A stretch of DNA of 15,647 bases. Source: an uncultured Syntrophomonadaceae bacterium (lineage in GTDB: Bacteria > Bacillota > Syntrophomonadia > Syntrophomonadales > Syntrophomonadaceae). The notes beneath the pieces were generated by a model. It was not told where the DNA came from and ran no database searches. It saw only the letters and a program-made list of their open reading frames with translations. Position 1 is the stretch's first letter. Each line of letters begins with the position of its first letter. Position numbers and translations under genes: made by a program. The stretch lies in NCBI GenBank assembly GCA_944391275.1, contig CALXSZ010000042.1, forward strand, positions 1 to 15,647, written 5' to 3'. Below, one piece after another: positions 1 to 7,563 of the stretch.

Positions 1-187
1 TAAAAGTCTCGGTCATTTTAGGCATGATCGAAAGAGAACGGATGAAATGACGCAGCGCGTGATAAGAAGATTTCATTCCTTGCGTATCTAAATTGAGATA
101 ATGCACCAATATTTCGTTGTTCGCATAGGAATGCTTTCCGTTTATATAGACGGTATGACCGGAAAACATGGCGTGAAAGGGTTCCAT
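1..187 (-). CDS. Unrecognised protein, N-terminal 62 residues only, runs off the left edge
   Basis: Reading the minus strand from an ATG at 187-185 gives an open frame without a stop to position 1, so the gene is cut by the window edge. The start is supported by an AAAGGA Shine-Dalgarno (plus-strand TCCTTT at 195-200) seven bases upstream and by a good minus-strand promoter at 263-291. The peptide begins MEPFHAMFSGHTVYINGK and contains a His/Met/Ser-rich stretch ending near MPKMTETF. I see no signal peptide, membrane segment or motif that I recognise, so no function is assigned. It is divergent from coaD. The competing plus-strand frame at 101-298 has no ribosome binding site and looks like noise. 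Confidence 0.6.
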   Translation of the reverse strand, partial: MEPFHAMFSGHTVYINGKHSYANNEILVHYLNLDTQGMKSSYHALRHFIRSLSIMPKMTETF

Positions 188-262
188 TTTGCAATCCTTT
201 CTTATAAAAAGATCTTATATAATCACGTATGTAGACTGAAAATAATATTCGTCTTTATTGAC

Positions 263-291
263 CTTATAACACATTTTTTCATTCTTGGCAA
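263..291 (-). promoter_or_regulatory. Sigma-A type promoter for the left-edge minus-strand gene
   Basis: On the minus strand, TTGCCA (plus 286-291) and TATAAG (plus 263-268) are separated by exactly 17 bases, and the -10 is preceded by TGT, giving an extended -10 element. The predicted start of transcription is near 256, leaving a leader of about 70 bases before the ATG at 187. This is a sequence match only. Confidence 0.55.
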
Positions 292-671
292 TAGATAAAA
301 TATGCTATTTTTCTTTCAATAAGGTAAACGATTTCTTTTTTCTTTTCCGATTTCATTTATGGAAAAAGAAGAAAACATAGAACCTTGCTATATAACCCCA
401 TAAAGGATCATTTCACTTTCAATATAGGGGACAAAAAATTCCTTATAGGGGACAAGAAATTCCTTTTAGACGACGGCTGTTCTGAGATGTTTTCCCTTGC
501 GATCCTATTTGGGCAAAATCTATTCAAAAAGTAAGCGCCAATCCTGTCAGAGACAACATCCAGGTGGGCAGGATCTCGTGACAAAAACTTTAGTTTGGTC
601 CGAAAAAGGCGTATGATGCAGGAAAAAATATAAAAAATAAAAGATGGTAAAAAAAGAAATTGGATCGAAGG
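292..671. other. Gene-free region between the divergent left-edge gene and coaD
   Basis: I find no convincing coding region here. The minus-strand frame at 408-836 overlaps coaD and has no ribosome binding site. The stretch is AT-rich and holds a loose inverted repeat of T-rich and A-rich arms (about 334-376), a two-copy 21-bp tandem repeat (423-464), and a short stem of ATCCTG (541-546) pairing with CAGGAT (569-574). No rsmD-like gene, a common upstream neighbour of coaD, is seen in this stretch. Confidence 0.5.
423..464. repeat. Two-copy 21-bp tandem direct repeat
   Basis: Two adjacent 21-base units, 423-443 and 444-464, start with TATAGGGGACAA and end with AAATTCCT. They differ only at the thirteenth base (A in the first, G in the second). 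The unit is close to two helical turns, so both copies present the same face of the DNA. The role is unknown; a protein-binding site or a replication slippage product are both possible. Confidence 0.8.
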
Positions 672-701
672 TTGTATGTTACCCAAAGCGTATGCTATAA
701 T
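672..701 (+). promoter_or_regulatory. Extended -10 promoter for coaD
   Basis: TTGTAT at 672-677 and TATAAT at 696-701 are 18 bases apart, and TGC directly precedes the -10, giving a perfect extended -10. Transcription would start near 708, which places upstream in-frame start codons such as 660 outside the message and supports a coaD start at 777 or 786. Confidence 0.6.
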
Positions 702-785
702 TTGGCTAAAATCAGAACGTTTGATTGGATGCCATTTGTACGGACAAGGTTGGTTGTGAAGAATCACCGTGAAAGGATGAACCGT

Positions 786-1280
786 TTGAAAATCGCTGTA
801 TATCCAGGTAGCTTTGATCCCATAACGAACGGGCATATTGATATTTTAGAAAGAAGCTCCCTGCTGTTTGACAAAATTATTGTTGCTGTTGTACATAACC
901 CGACGAAAAACGCCCTGTTTTCGCCTGAGGAACGTGCCCAATTCATTACTGAAAGTACTCGGCATATAAAAAATATTGAGGTCGATTGCTTTGATGGTTT
1001 ATTAGCGCAATACATGAAGCAAAAAGGAAGCGATATCATTATTCGTGGGTTGCGTTCCATAACGGATTTTGAATACGAATCGCATATGTCTATGATGAAC
1101 CGGCATCTGCTTCCCCATGTCGATACGATTTTTATCATGTCGGACATTCGTTATATCTACATCAGTTCTTCTTCTGTCAAAGAAGTGGCCATGTTGGGCG
1201 GGGATGTTACTTGCATGGTTCCGGCGCTTGTAAAAGAGGCTTTGCGACAGAAGTATCGGTTGAAAAAGCAAAACGGTTAA
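786..1280 (+). CDS. coaD: Phosphopantetheine adenylyltransferase (CoaD)
   Basis: CoaD transfers AMP from ATP to 4'-phosphopantetheine to make dephospho-CoA, the penultimate step of coenzyme A synthesis in the cytoplasm. The protein shows the nucleotidyltransferase signature GSFDPITNGH near its N-terminus, with the TxGH ATP-binding motif, and the C-terminal ISSSSVKE motif that contacts the nucleotide. I chose the TTG at 786 because AAAGGATG at 772-779 is a Shine-Dalgarno at good spacing. This gives 164 residues beginning MKIAVYPG, close to the usual length of about 160. The ATG at 777 adds three residues but has no properly spaced ribosome binding site. The open frame extends back to 660, but that part lies upstream of or within the promoter. 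The gene appears to be transcribed alone or with hslO. The family assignment is secure; only the start is in doubt. Confidence 0.95.
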   Translation: MKIAVYPGSFDPITNGHIDILERSSLLFDKIIVAVVHNPTKNALFSPEERAQFITESTRHIKNIEVDCFDGLLAQYMKQKGSDIIIRGLRSITDFEYESHMSMMNRHLLPHVDTIFIMSDIRYIYISSSSVKEVAMLGGDVTCMVPALVKEALRQKYRLKKQNG

Positions 1281-1294
1281 TAAAAAGCAGAAAG

Positions 1295-1342
1295 AACTGG
1301 CCTAGTACATAAATCCCTCTTTTGTACATGTCTAGGCCAGTT
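1295..1342. repeat. Long inverted repeat between coaD and hslO
   Basis: AACTGGCCTAG at 1295-1305 is the exact reverse complement of CTAGGCCAGTT at 1332-1342. After a one-base bulge, ACAT (1307-1310) can pair with ATGT (1328-1331), extending the stem. No T-run follows on the plus strand, so it is not a textbook intrinsic terminator in that direction. It could be a transcript-end stem, a processing element, or part of a dispersed palindromic repeat. Confidence 0.75.
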
Positions 1343-1388
1343 GCAGTTTATAGAGAAAAATTTTAATGGGTGAAGAACAGGAGAAACT

Positions 1389-2291
1389 ATGAATGAACAA
1401 ACGTCGCGTTTAATAAAATTAATGGATGAACAAGGGCAAATCCGAATCTATTTAGCCGATACGCAGTCCGTTGTACAAGAAGCGGCACGGCGGCACGGGT
1501 GTTCGGCTACGGCAGCGGCGGCTTTAGGAAGAACTTTAACGGCAGCTTGTATGATGAGTGCGGATCTAAAAGCGCAACAAGATTTATTAACCGTGCGCAT
1601 TAAAGGCGACGGTCCAGCCGGAGAAATCGTGGTTACAGCCGCGGGCGATGGCAGCGTACGGGGGTATATTCTTAATCCGAAAGCCGATTTACCCTCAAAA
1701 TATCCGGGGAAATTGGATGTTGGGGGCTTAGTTGGACACGAAGGAATCTTGGAAGTGATTCGCGATATGGGTTTAGAACAACCCTTTATTGGGCGAATCG
1801 AGCTGGTCAGTGGGGAAATCGCGGAAGATATTGCCCAGTATTTTTATCAATCCGAGCAAATTCCCTCGCTGGTATCTTTGGGGGTTTTGGTGAACCCGGA
1901 TTTGTCCATTCGTTCTGCGGAGGGGCTCTTTATTCAGGCATTGCCGAATGCGGATGAAAAGTTTTTGCAGCAAATGGAAGAACAGATTCAGGCAATGGGG
2001 CCGATCAGTGCTTGGCCGAAACAATATGGAAGTTTAGAACAGCAAATAGAAAAGATGATGGGAAAAGAAAAATATACTCTTCTCCAGCAAATGCCGTTGC
2101 AATTTCGCTGCAATTGCAGCCACGAGCGATTAAGAAAAATTCTTTCTCGGCTCAATGGAAAGGATATCCAAGAAATGTTGGAGGAAGGAAAAGAGATTGA
2201 AGTGGTGTGCCATTTTTGTGGAGAGAAATACCATTTTGCGCCACAGGAACTTATTGAAAAAACGCACGAAGAGACCGAGCAAAACGTATAG
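1389..2291 (+). CDS. hslO: Redox-regulated chaperone Hsp33
   Basis: Hsp33 is a cytoplasmic holdase that is inactive while its zinc-bound cysteines are reduced. Oxidative unfolding switches it on, and it then protects proteins from aggregation. The 300-residue product matches the usual family length. The redox switch is visible at the C-terminus: CNC (Cys241, Cys243) and CHFC (Cys274, Cys277), the CxC...CxxC zinc site. The N-terminal substrate-binding domain has the family's glycine-rich segment (about 72-120). An AGGAG at 1379-1383 lies five bases before the ATG. The gene follows coaD by about 100 bases, with an inverted repeat between them, and converges with rpmB across a shared hairpin. 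Its presence fits an anaerobe that must cope with oxygen exposure. Confidence 0.96.
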   Translation: MNEQTSRLIKLMDEQGQIRIYLADTQSVVQEAARRHGCSATAAAALGRTLTAACMMSADLKAQQDLLTVRIKGDGPAGEIVVTAAGDGSVRGYILNPKADLPSKYPGKLDVGGLVGHEGILEVIRDMGLEQPFIGRIELVSGEIAEDIAQYFYQSEQIPSLVSLGVLVNPDLSIRSAEGLFIQALPNADEKFLQQMEEQIQAMGPISAWPKQYGSLEQQIEKMMGKEKYTLLQQMPLQFRCNCSHERLRKILSRLNGKDIQEMLEEGKEIEVVCHFCGEKYHFAPQELIEKTHEETEQNV

Positions 2292-2334
2292 AAAAGAGAG
2301 ATGGGAACATAATAAAAACATGGAAAAGAATAGC

Positions 2335-2371
2335 AAAAAAGCCTTAAATACCTTTTCGTATTCAAGGCTTT
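2335..2371 (-). terminator. Intrinsic terminator for rpmB, possibly shared with hslO
   Basis: A 14-bp stem with one A-C mismatch pairs 2338-2351 with 2358-2371 around a six-base loop. Read on the minus strand, it is followed by a run of six T (plus A2335-2340), a typical Rho-independent terminator about 20 bases after the rpmB stop. On the plus strand only a short T-run follows, so it may also end hslO, less efficiently. Confidence 0.8.
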
Positions 2372-2391
2372 CTAGTAATCTTGCATAAGGA

Positions 2392-2577
2392 TTATGCTCT
2401 TTCCAATTTAGCGGTACGTAAACAACGGGTGCAAATGTAAATTCGCTGCGGAGTTCCGTTTACGTTCATTTTAACCCGTTGTACGTTGGGTTTCCACTGA
2501 CGATTGGTTCGAATATGGGAATGGCTGTATTTTTTACCAAAAGTAACGCCTTTTCCACAGACTGCGCATTTAGCCAT
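2392..2577 (-). CDS. rpmB: Large ribosomal subunit protein bL28
   Basis: This is a 61-residue basic ribosomal protein of the 50S subunit. It begins MAKCAVCGKG and contains the family core with YSHSHIRTNRQWKPN and the C-terminal segment YICTRCLRT. The CAVC and CTRC pairs form the four-cysteine zinc ribbon of the zinc-binding version of bL28. Purine-rich GAGGGGG on the minus strand lies about eight bases before the ATG at 2577. It is transcribed away from the asp23-like gene and converges with hslO, an arrangement (rpmB opposite asp23/yloU and fakA/yloV) common in Firmicutes. Confidence 0.97.
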   Translation of the reverse strand: MAKCAVCGKGVTFGKKYSHSHIRTNRQWKPNVQRVKMNVNGTPQRIYICTRCLRTAKLERA

Positions 2578-2600
2578 GCATGATGCCCCCTCTCTAATGC

Positions 2601-2606
2601 ATTATA
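2601..2606 (-). promoter_or_regulatory. Candidate -10 element for rpmB
   Basis: ATTATA on the plus strand reads TATAAT on the minus strand, about 25 bases before the rpmB start codon. I do not see a convincing -35 at the right distance, so this is only a candidate. Confidence 0.35.
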
Positions 2607-2715
2607 ATCTATATGATAACAAAATAAAAACAAAAGAGCAAGAAATTCAGAGAAGATATTTTAAGAATTTTTTAGAGAAACCGAATAAATTAACAGGCAA
2701 AGGAGGAACGCAAAG

Positions 2716-3078
2716 ATGTTTAAAATATTGGAGAATGAACTAGGGGAAGTAACCGCGACGCCCGAAGTCATTGAAACCATTGCAGGCCTAAGCGCGATGG
2801 ACTGTTATGGGTTGGTAGGCATGGTTCCTCATGGATTGCAAGATGGCATTGGGAATATTTTAAAGTGGGATTCCGTACGCCGAGGCGTTGAAGTCACTGC
2901 GACGGACGATGGACTGGGCGTAGAAATGTATTGTATTGTAGGATATGGCGTGAAAATATCTGAAGTAGGCGCGAATGTCATACAGAATGTTTCCTATGCT
3001 TTGGAAAAGAACACGGGTATTCCGGTACATCATGTAAATATTAATATTCAAGGAATACGAGTTATGCCGGAGAAATAA
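2716..3078 (+). CDS. Asp23/Gls24 family protein (YloU-like)
   Basis: This 120-residue cytoplasmic protein belongs to the Asp23/YloU family, named for alkaline shock protein 23, whose members are linked to envelope stress; the biochemical role is not settled. The sequence carries the family's ATPEVIETIAGLSAM segment near the N-terminus and a C-terminal VNINIQGIRV strand. It has no signal peptide or membrane span. AAAGGAGG at 2699-2706 sits nine bases before the ATG. The gene lies 18 bases ahead of the FakA/YloV gene, a pairing conserved in many Firmicutes, so the two are probably co-transcribed. Confidence 0.9.
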   Translation: MFKILENELGEVTATPEVIETIAGLSAMDCYGLVGMVPHGLQDGIGNILKWDSVRRGVEVTATDDGLGVEMYCIVGYGVKISEVGANVIQNVSYALEKNTGIPVHHVNINIQGIRVMPEK

Positions 3079-3096
3079 CGAGGAGGAGTATAGACG

Positions 3097-4776
3097 TTGA
3101 AGCTGAAGACCATGAATGGAGTTGACTTGGTGCGTGCCTTAAAAGGGGGGTGTGCGAATTTAGAAAAACACCGCGATCAGGTGGATATGTTGAATGTTTT
3201 CCCGGTTCCGGATGGGGATACCGGTACCAATATGTTTTTAACGATTTCTTCTGCGACCAAAGAGGCGGAAAAGAGCAAACAGAGTTTTTTGGGAAAAGTA
3301 ATCAAACCGGTTTCTGTGGGGTCTTTAATGGGGGCGCGCGGGAACTCAGGGGTTATTCTTTCCCAAATATTTCGCGGACTGTCAAAGGAATTGGAACAGA
3401 AAGAAATCGCTGAAGCGAAAGATTTTGCGAAGGCTTTAAAATCCGGAGCGGATACGGCTTATAAAGCGGTCATGAAACCGGTAGAAGGAACGATTTTGAC
3501 GGTCATTCGGGAAGTTGCGCGAGCGGCGGAAGAGCGGGTGGAAAGTACCGATGATATTTTGGAAGTTTTGCGCTTTTCGATCCGGGCAGGAAATGATGTT
3601 CTACAAAAAACGCCTCAAATGCTGCCGGCCTTAAAAGAAGCCGGCGTGGTCGATTCAGGCGGACAAGGATTGCTTTTTTTTCTGGAAGGGTTTTTAGCGA
3701 GCTTAGCAAAAGAATCGGAGACGGAGTTAACCGAGACGTCTGGAGTCCATATATCGGAAAAAGAACAGACGTCGTCCGCTGATTCGGACATAAATCCGGA
3801 TATTGCGTTAGAGTTTCAGTATTGCACGGAAATGTTAATTAAGGGAAGCTGTTTAGATGCAGACGAAATAAAAGCGGAACTGCATCCACTGGGGGATAGT
3901 ATGTTAGTGGTGGGCGGAAATGAATTGGTCAAAGTACATATTCATTCCAACCATCCGGGCCAGGTTTTGGAATGCGGATTGCGTTTTGGCGCCTTAAGCG
4001 ACATAAAAATTAATAATATGTTGGAAGAAGTTCATGAACGAAAAATGAATTTTCAAGAAGAAACGACCGAAGAACTGACCACGAATACGGATTCTGAAAA
4101 TTCTTTAAGTCAAGTAGAAAAGAAAATTGGTTTGGTAGCGGTTGCCGCCGGCGATGGGATCGTCAATATTCTGAAAAGTTTAGGGGTAGATGAAGTCGTC
4201 CATGGCGGACAAACCATGAATCCTAGTACGGAAGACATCTTAAATGCTTGTAATCATGTTATGGCCGAGAATATTATCATTTTACCGAATAACAGCAATA
4301 TCATTATGGCGGCGAATCAAGTAAAGGATATATGTTCGAAAAAGGTGGCGGTACTGCCCACGAAAAATGTGACGCAGGCTATTGCCGCGCTCATTGCCTT
4401 CCAGCCCGAAGCCGATTTGGAAGAGGTTGAAGAAAGCATGCTGGAAGAAATGTCTCGGGTTACTTATGGAGAACTGACTTCCGCCGTAAGGGACTCTCAG
4501 GTGGATGGCGTTGAAGTAAAGAATGGCGATTATATCGGTTTGATTGAAGGACATATAAAGATTGATGGACAAGATAAGGAAACCGTTTTATTTGAGCTTA
4601 TTCATCAAATGATCCAGGAGGACAGCGAGATTATGACCATTCTTTATGGGGCGGAGGTCTCTGTTGAAGAAGCGGAAGAAATAGAAGAGAAACTTCAGGA
4701 AACGTTCGATTGGTGCGAAGTGGAAATGCATTATGGAGGGCAAGCTCATTATGATTATTTGATTTCGGTTGAATGA
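3097..4776 (+). CDS. fakA: Fatty acid kinase catalytic subunit FakA (YloV, DAK-family)
   Basis: FakA phosphorylates fatty acids held by a FakB (DegV-family) carrier to give acyl-phosphates for phospholipid synthesis. The 559-residue length is typical. The N-terminal DhaL-type nucleotide domain shows NVFPVPDGDTGTNM at residues 33-46, where the Asp residues (39, 41) and Asn45 are the expected metal-ATP ligands. SVGSLMGARGNSGVILSQ follows as the second conserved loop. A linker rich in Glu, Ser and Thr (about residues 208-230) leads into the middle and C-terminal domains, with the conserved ILPNNSNIIMAA segment. The TTG start at 3097 is supported by AGGAGGAG at 3081-3088, eight bases upstream. 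No FakB gene is present in the window. Confidence in the family is very high; fatty acid kinase activity is inferred from it. Confidence 0.93.
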   Translation: MKLKTMNGVDLVRALKGGCANLEKHRDQVDMLNVFPVPDGDTGTNMFLTISSATKEAEKSKQSFLGKVIKPVSVGSLMGARGNSGVILSQIFRGLSKELEQKEIAEAKDFAKALKSGADTAYKAVMKPVEGTILTVIREVARAAEERVESTDDILEVLRFSIRAGNDVLQKTPQMLPALKEAGVVDSGGQGLLFFLEGFLASLAKESETELTETSGVHISEKEQTSSADSDINPDIALEFQYCTEMLIKGSCLDADEIKAELHPLGDSMLVVGGNELVKVHIHSNHPGQVLECGLRFGALSDIKINNMLEEVHERKMNFQEETTEELTTNTDSENSLSQVEKKIGLVAVAAGDGIVNILKSLGVDEVVHGGQTMNPSTEDILNACNHVMAENIIILPNNSNIIMAANQVKDICSKKVAVLPTKNVTQAIAALIAFQPEADLEEVEESMLEEMSRVTYGELTSAVRDSQVDGVEVKNGDYIGLIEGHIKIDGQDKETVLFELIHQMIQEDSEIMTILYGAEVSVEEAEEIEEKLQETFDWCEVEMHYGGQAHYDYLISVE

Positions 4777-5104
4777 TCCTGTTACCCGACCGAATGGGTA
4801 TTTTTTGGAGGATTTTAATGATGCGTTGGATAATTTATTTAATGATGCAAATTTTATTGCCCAACTGGATGCGATTGAGTCGGATCGGGATGATGCGCAG
4901 GCATGGATGAAGATGCTTCAAAATCCTCCGCAAGAGTTTCTCAATGCGTATGAAGACGCTAAAAATCTCTACAATTCTTATATGCGTTTAACGGATTTGG
5001 CTTTGAGCCCCAGCGGCAGTTTGAACACTTACACAAACAGCTATTCGGAGATTGACGCAGAATTCATTGGCTATTACAATATTATGGAACTATATTTTGA
5101 TTAA
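4769..5104 (+). CDS. Small acidic protein of unknown function after fakA
   Basis: An open frame of up to 111 codons starts with TTG at 4769, overlapping the end of fakA by eight bases, and ends with TAA at 5104. The product is strongly acidic, with many Asp, Asn, Glu and Tyr residues (for example the stretch LDAIESDRDD), and no cysteine, signal peptide or membrane span. I do not recognise a family. There is no clear ribosome binding site before 4769, so translation may be coupled to fakA. A GGAGGA at 4806-4811 lies just inside the frame, but no in-frame start sits at a good distance after it. The frame is followed by a terminator at 5130-5168, consistent with being the last gene of the asp23-fakA unit. 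It occupies the place between fakA and recG where serine dehydratase genes often sit in relatives. Confidence 0.6.
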   Translation: MNDPVTRPNGYFLEDFNDALDNLFNDANFIAQLDAIESDRDDAQAWMKMLQNPPQEFLNAYEDAKNLYNSYMRLTDLALSPSGSLNTYTNSYSEIDAEFIGYYNIMELYFD

Positions 5105-5129
5105 AATATTTTGTTCATGCGATCTTTGG

Positions 5130-5168
5130 AAACGGGAAACCTTGCATATGTAAGTGTTTCCCGTTTTT
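5130..5168 (+). terminator. Intrinsic terminator ending the fakA unit, just before recG
   Basis: AAACGGGAAAC at 5130-5140 pairs perfectly with GTTTCCCGTTT at 5156-5166. The loop itself can add a further near-palindromic stem (CTTGCAT/ATGTAAG), and a run of five T (5164-5168) follows. The hairpin ends about 38 bases before the recG start, and I see no strong promoter between the two. Confidence 0.85.
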
Positions 5169-5205
5169 GGTCTATTGGTCTAATGGAAAGGAGCCTGGCG
5201 TAGAA

Positions 5206-7257
5206 GTGCAAGGAATGAATGTTTTTCAACAGAATGTACAATATCTCAAAGGCGTCGGCCCCCAACGCCAGCTTCAACTGCAAAAACTGCACATCTATAC
5301 TTTATTTGATTTACTGTGGCATCTTCCGCGGCAATATGAAGACTTCAGCCAATTACAAACGCCCGAACAAATGCGGGAAGGGGAGATGACCTTTTGTAAG
5401 GGAGAAGTCCTTCAAATCGTCAAAAACCGTACAGCACGCGGCATGTTCATTGTCCGAGCGCATTTACTGTGCGAGAATAGCGTGATCACAGCCATTTGGT
5501 TTAATCAGCCTTTTATAACGACGATCCTGAAAGAACACGAGACGATTGTGCTAAAAGGGCGTGTGAGACGTATGGGGGCGCGTATTGAGATTCACGTGGC
5601 GCATTATGAAAAATCCGAGCATCACCCGCTATCAGAAGGATTGCTTCCCGTCTACTCTTTATCGGAAGGACTCAATCAAAAGAAGATGCGGCAGATGATG
5701 CAGACGTTGCTGCAAACTTATTTGCCGGCCTATCCGGAAATTTTAACCAAAGCCATTCGGGATCAAGAGCATTTGTTGGATATTCATACCGCTTGGCGGC
5801 AAATTCATTTTCCGGAAAATAACATGCAGCGGGCGCAGGCGCATAAACGGTTGGCGTTAGAGGAGTATTTACTTTTTCGCTTAATCATGAAAAAGGATGA
5901 GGGGTTTAAGCCGCCAAAACAACCATTTGCAACGCTTTGGCCCGAAGAGGATCCGCTGACGCTGAAGATCAAACAGCGATTGCCTTTTCGTTTAACCGAC
6001 GCCCAGGAGCGCGTGATTCAGGAAATTCGTGAAGATATGAGAAAACCCTATGCGATGAATCGACTTCTAGAGGGGGACGTAGGATCCGGGAAAACATTGG
6101 TAGCAGCTTTTTCGATGTTGATGAGCAAGGCGCGCCAAACGCAATCGGCCCTTATGGCTCCTACGGAAGTTTTGGCGATACAGCATTATCGTTTTTTGGA
6201 AAAGTTGTTTCATGGCGCGCCGATTTTGACGGCTTGCTTAACTTCTTCGACCCCCGCCAAAGAACGGGACAGTATCCTGGAAGCCCTAGAGGATGGATCA
6301 TTGGATATTTTAGTAGGAACCCATGCGCTGCTTCAGGAAGATTTAAATTTTTTCCAGTTGGGGTTGGTTGTTATTGATGAACAGCACCGTTTTGGCGTAC
6401 GACAGCGGGCTCGTTTGAGTAGCAAAGGGCAAAATCCGGATGTTTTGGTGATGACTGCTACGCCGATTCCGCGTACGTTGGCATTGAGTTTGTATGGCCG
6501 ATTATCCATTTCGGTGATCGACGAACTTCCGCCCGGTAGACTTCCGATAAAAACCAAGTATCTTCCCCGACGGGATCGCGTTCAAGCCTATGAATTTGTC
6601 CGTAAGAGGATTCAGCAAGGCGAACAGGCTTATGTCATTTGCCCATTGGTAGAAGAATCGGAAAAACAGGATCTGTTGGATGTGCATACACTGTATCAAG
6701 AACTTTTCGAAAGATATGGCGCTGATTTCAAGATTGGAATGGTGCATGGGCGGATGAGCGGGGAGGAAAAACAACAAATTTTAGAAGCCTTTCACCGTGG
6801 AGAAATCCAGATGCTTATTGCAACGACCGTTGTTGAGGTAGGCGTCGACGTCCCGAAAGCAACCGTTATGGTGATTGAACATGCCGAACGTTTTGGATTA
6901 TCGCAACTTCATCAATTGCGGGGGAGAGTGGGAAGAGGCGATCAACAATCGTACTGTATTTTGTTAGGCGAACCGGCAAATGAAAATGCTTATCAGCGTC
7001 TTTTGGCGATGCAAAATACCAATGATGGTTTTAAACTGGCTGATTTAGATCTAAAGTTACGAGGTCCGGGAGATTTTTGGGGGGTTCGGCAGCATGGAAT
7101 TCAGGATCTTAAAATATTGGACTTTACACAGGATCAGCAAGTGATTGAATGTGCGCAGCGAATATTTCCTTGGCTCGAGGATACGTTAGATATTGGCCTG
7201 AAAGAAACGTACTTGCAGTTAAAATTTCCCTATTTAAAGGAGATTGCCGTTAATTAG
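5206..7257 (+). CDS. recG: ATP-dependent DNA helicase RecG
   Basis: RecG is a monomeric superfamily 2 translocase on double-stranded DNA that reverses stalled replication forks and processes Holliday junctions. From the GTG at 5206 the protein has 683 residues, the normal family length. The N-terminal wedge domain includes the helix-hairpin-helix-like LKGVGPQRQ. The helicase motifs are intact: Walker A GDVGSGKT (about 290-297), DEQHRFG (about 391-397), TATPIPRT, and the motif VI arginine segment RGRVGRGDQQS. The C-terminal segment contains DLKLRGPGDFWGVRQHG. I prefer the GTG because AAAGGAG at 5187-5193 lies 12 bases before it. The ATG at 5215 is an alternative with a poorly spaced site, and the frame stays open back to 5167 inside the terminator. 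Transcription is unclear because a strong hairpin lies immediately upstream. Confidence 0.96.
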   Translation: MQGMNVFQQNVQYLKGVGPQRQLQLQKLHIYTLFDLLWHLPRQYEDFSQLQTPEQMREGEMTFCKGEVLQIVKNRTARGMFIVRAHLLCENSVITAIWFNQPFITTILKEHETIVLKGRVRRMGARIEIHVAHYEKSEHHPLSEGLLPVYSLSEGLNQKKMRQMMQTLLQTYLPAYPEILTKAIRDQEHLLDIHTAWRQIHFPENNMQRAQAHKRLALEEYLLFRLIMKKDEGFKPPKQPFATLWPEEDPLTLKIKQRLPFRLTDAQERVIQEIREDMRKPYAMNRLLEGDVGSGKTLVAAFSMLMSKARQTQSALMAPTEVLAIQHYRFLEKLFHGAPILTACLTSSTPAKERDSILEALEDGSLDILVGTHALLQEDLNFFQLGLVVIDEQHRFGVRQRARLSSKGQNPDVLVMTATPIPRTLALSLYGRLSISVIDELPPGRLPIKTKYLPRRDRVQAYEFVRKRIQQGEQAYVICPLVEESEKQDLLDVHTLYQELFERYGADFKIGMVHGRMSGEEKQQILEAFHRGEIQMLIATTVVEVGVDVPKATVMVIEHAERFGLSQLHQLRGRVGRGDQQSYCILLGEPANENAYQRLLAMQNTNDGFKLADLDLKLRGPGDFWGVRQHGIQDLKILDFTQDQQVIECAQRIFPWLEDTLDIGLKETYLQLKFPYLKEIAVN

Positions 7258-7563
7258 GGCTTATTTCCCCGGGTTTTTTCTGTTTATTTTGTCATAAAAG
7301 CAACGTGCGCGCATAGAATAGCAGTATCCGGAAAAATAGGAGGGGCCAGGTCGCGTTATGATATGGCGACGAAAAATTTTGATCGGATAAGAAACATATG
7401 TTTCAAGGAAAAATCCTTTTTTGTAGAAAAAATCTGGGTCTACCCGCGTCTTCTGTGAAAACTATGAGGTGTAAGAAATGGAAAAGATTTTCGTATAATA
7501 ATGTGTAAGTCTTTTCAACCCCTAGGATTATGCTTGTGGATGAAAGATGAAGGAGGTGATTAG
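7258..7563. other. Intergenic region after recG with possible RNA structure and a -10 element
   Basis: No gene is visible between recG and the small ORF at 7564. The region holds two nested complementary pairs: TATCCG (7325-7330) with CGGATA (7384-7389), enclosing GTCGC (7350-7354) with GCGAC (7366-7370). A TATAAT at 7494-7499 lacks a clear -35, and inverted arms GAAAAGA (7481-7487) and TCTTTTC (7510-7516) flank it. I see no strong terminator directly after recG. I could not match the folds to a riboswitch class I know. Confidence 0.4.

Noticed and set aside
101..298. Plus-strand 65-codon frame at the left end
   Set aside because: It lacks a ribosome binding site and lies opposite the minus-strand gene, which has a proper start, Shine-Dalgarno and promoter.
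660..785. N-terminal extension of CoaD from the upstream ATG-less start at 660
   Set aside because: The added residues have no family counterpart, and the extended -10 promoter at 672-701 would place the start of transcription inside this extension.
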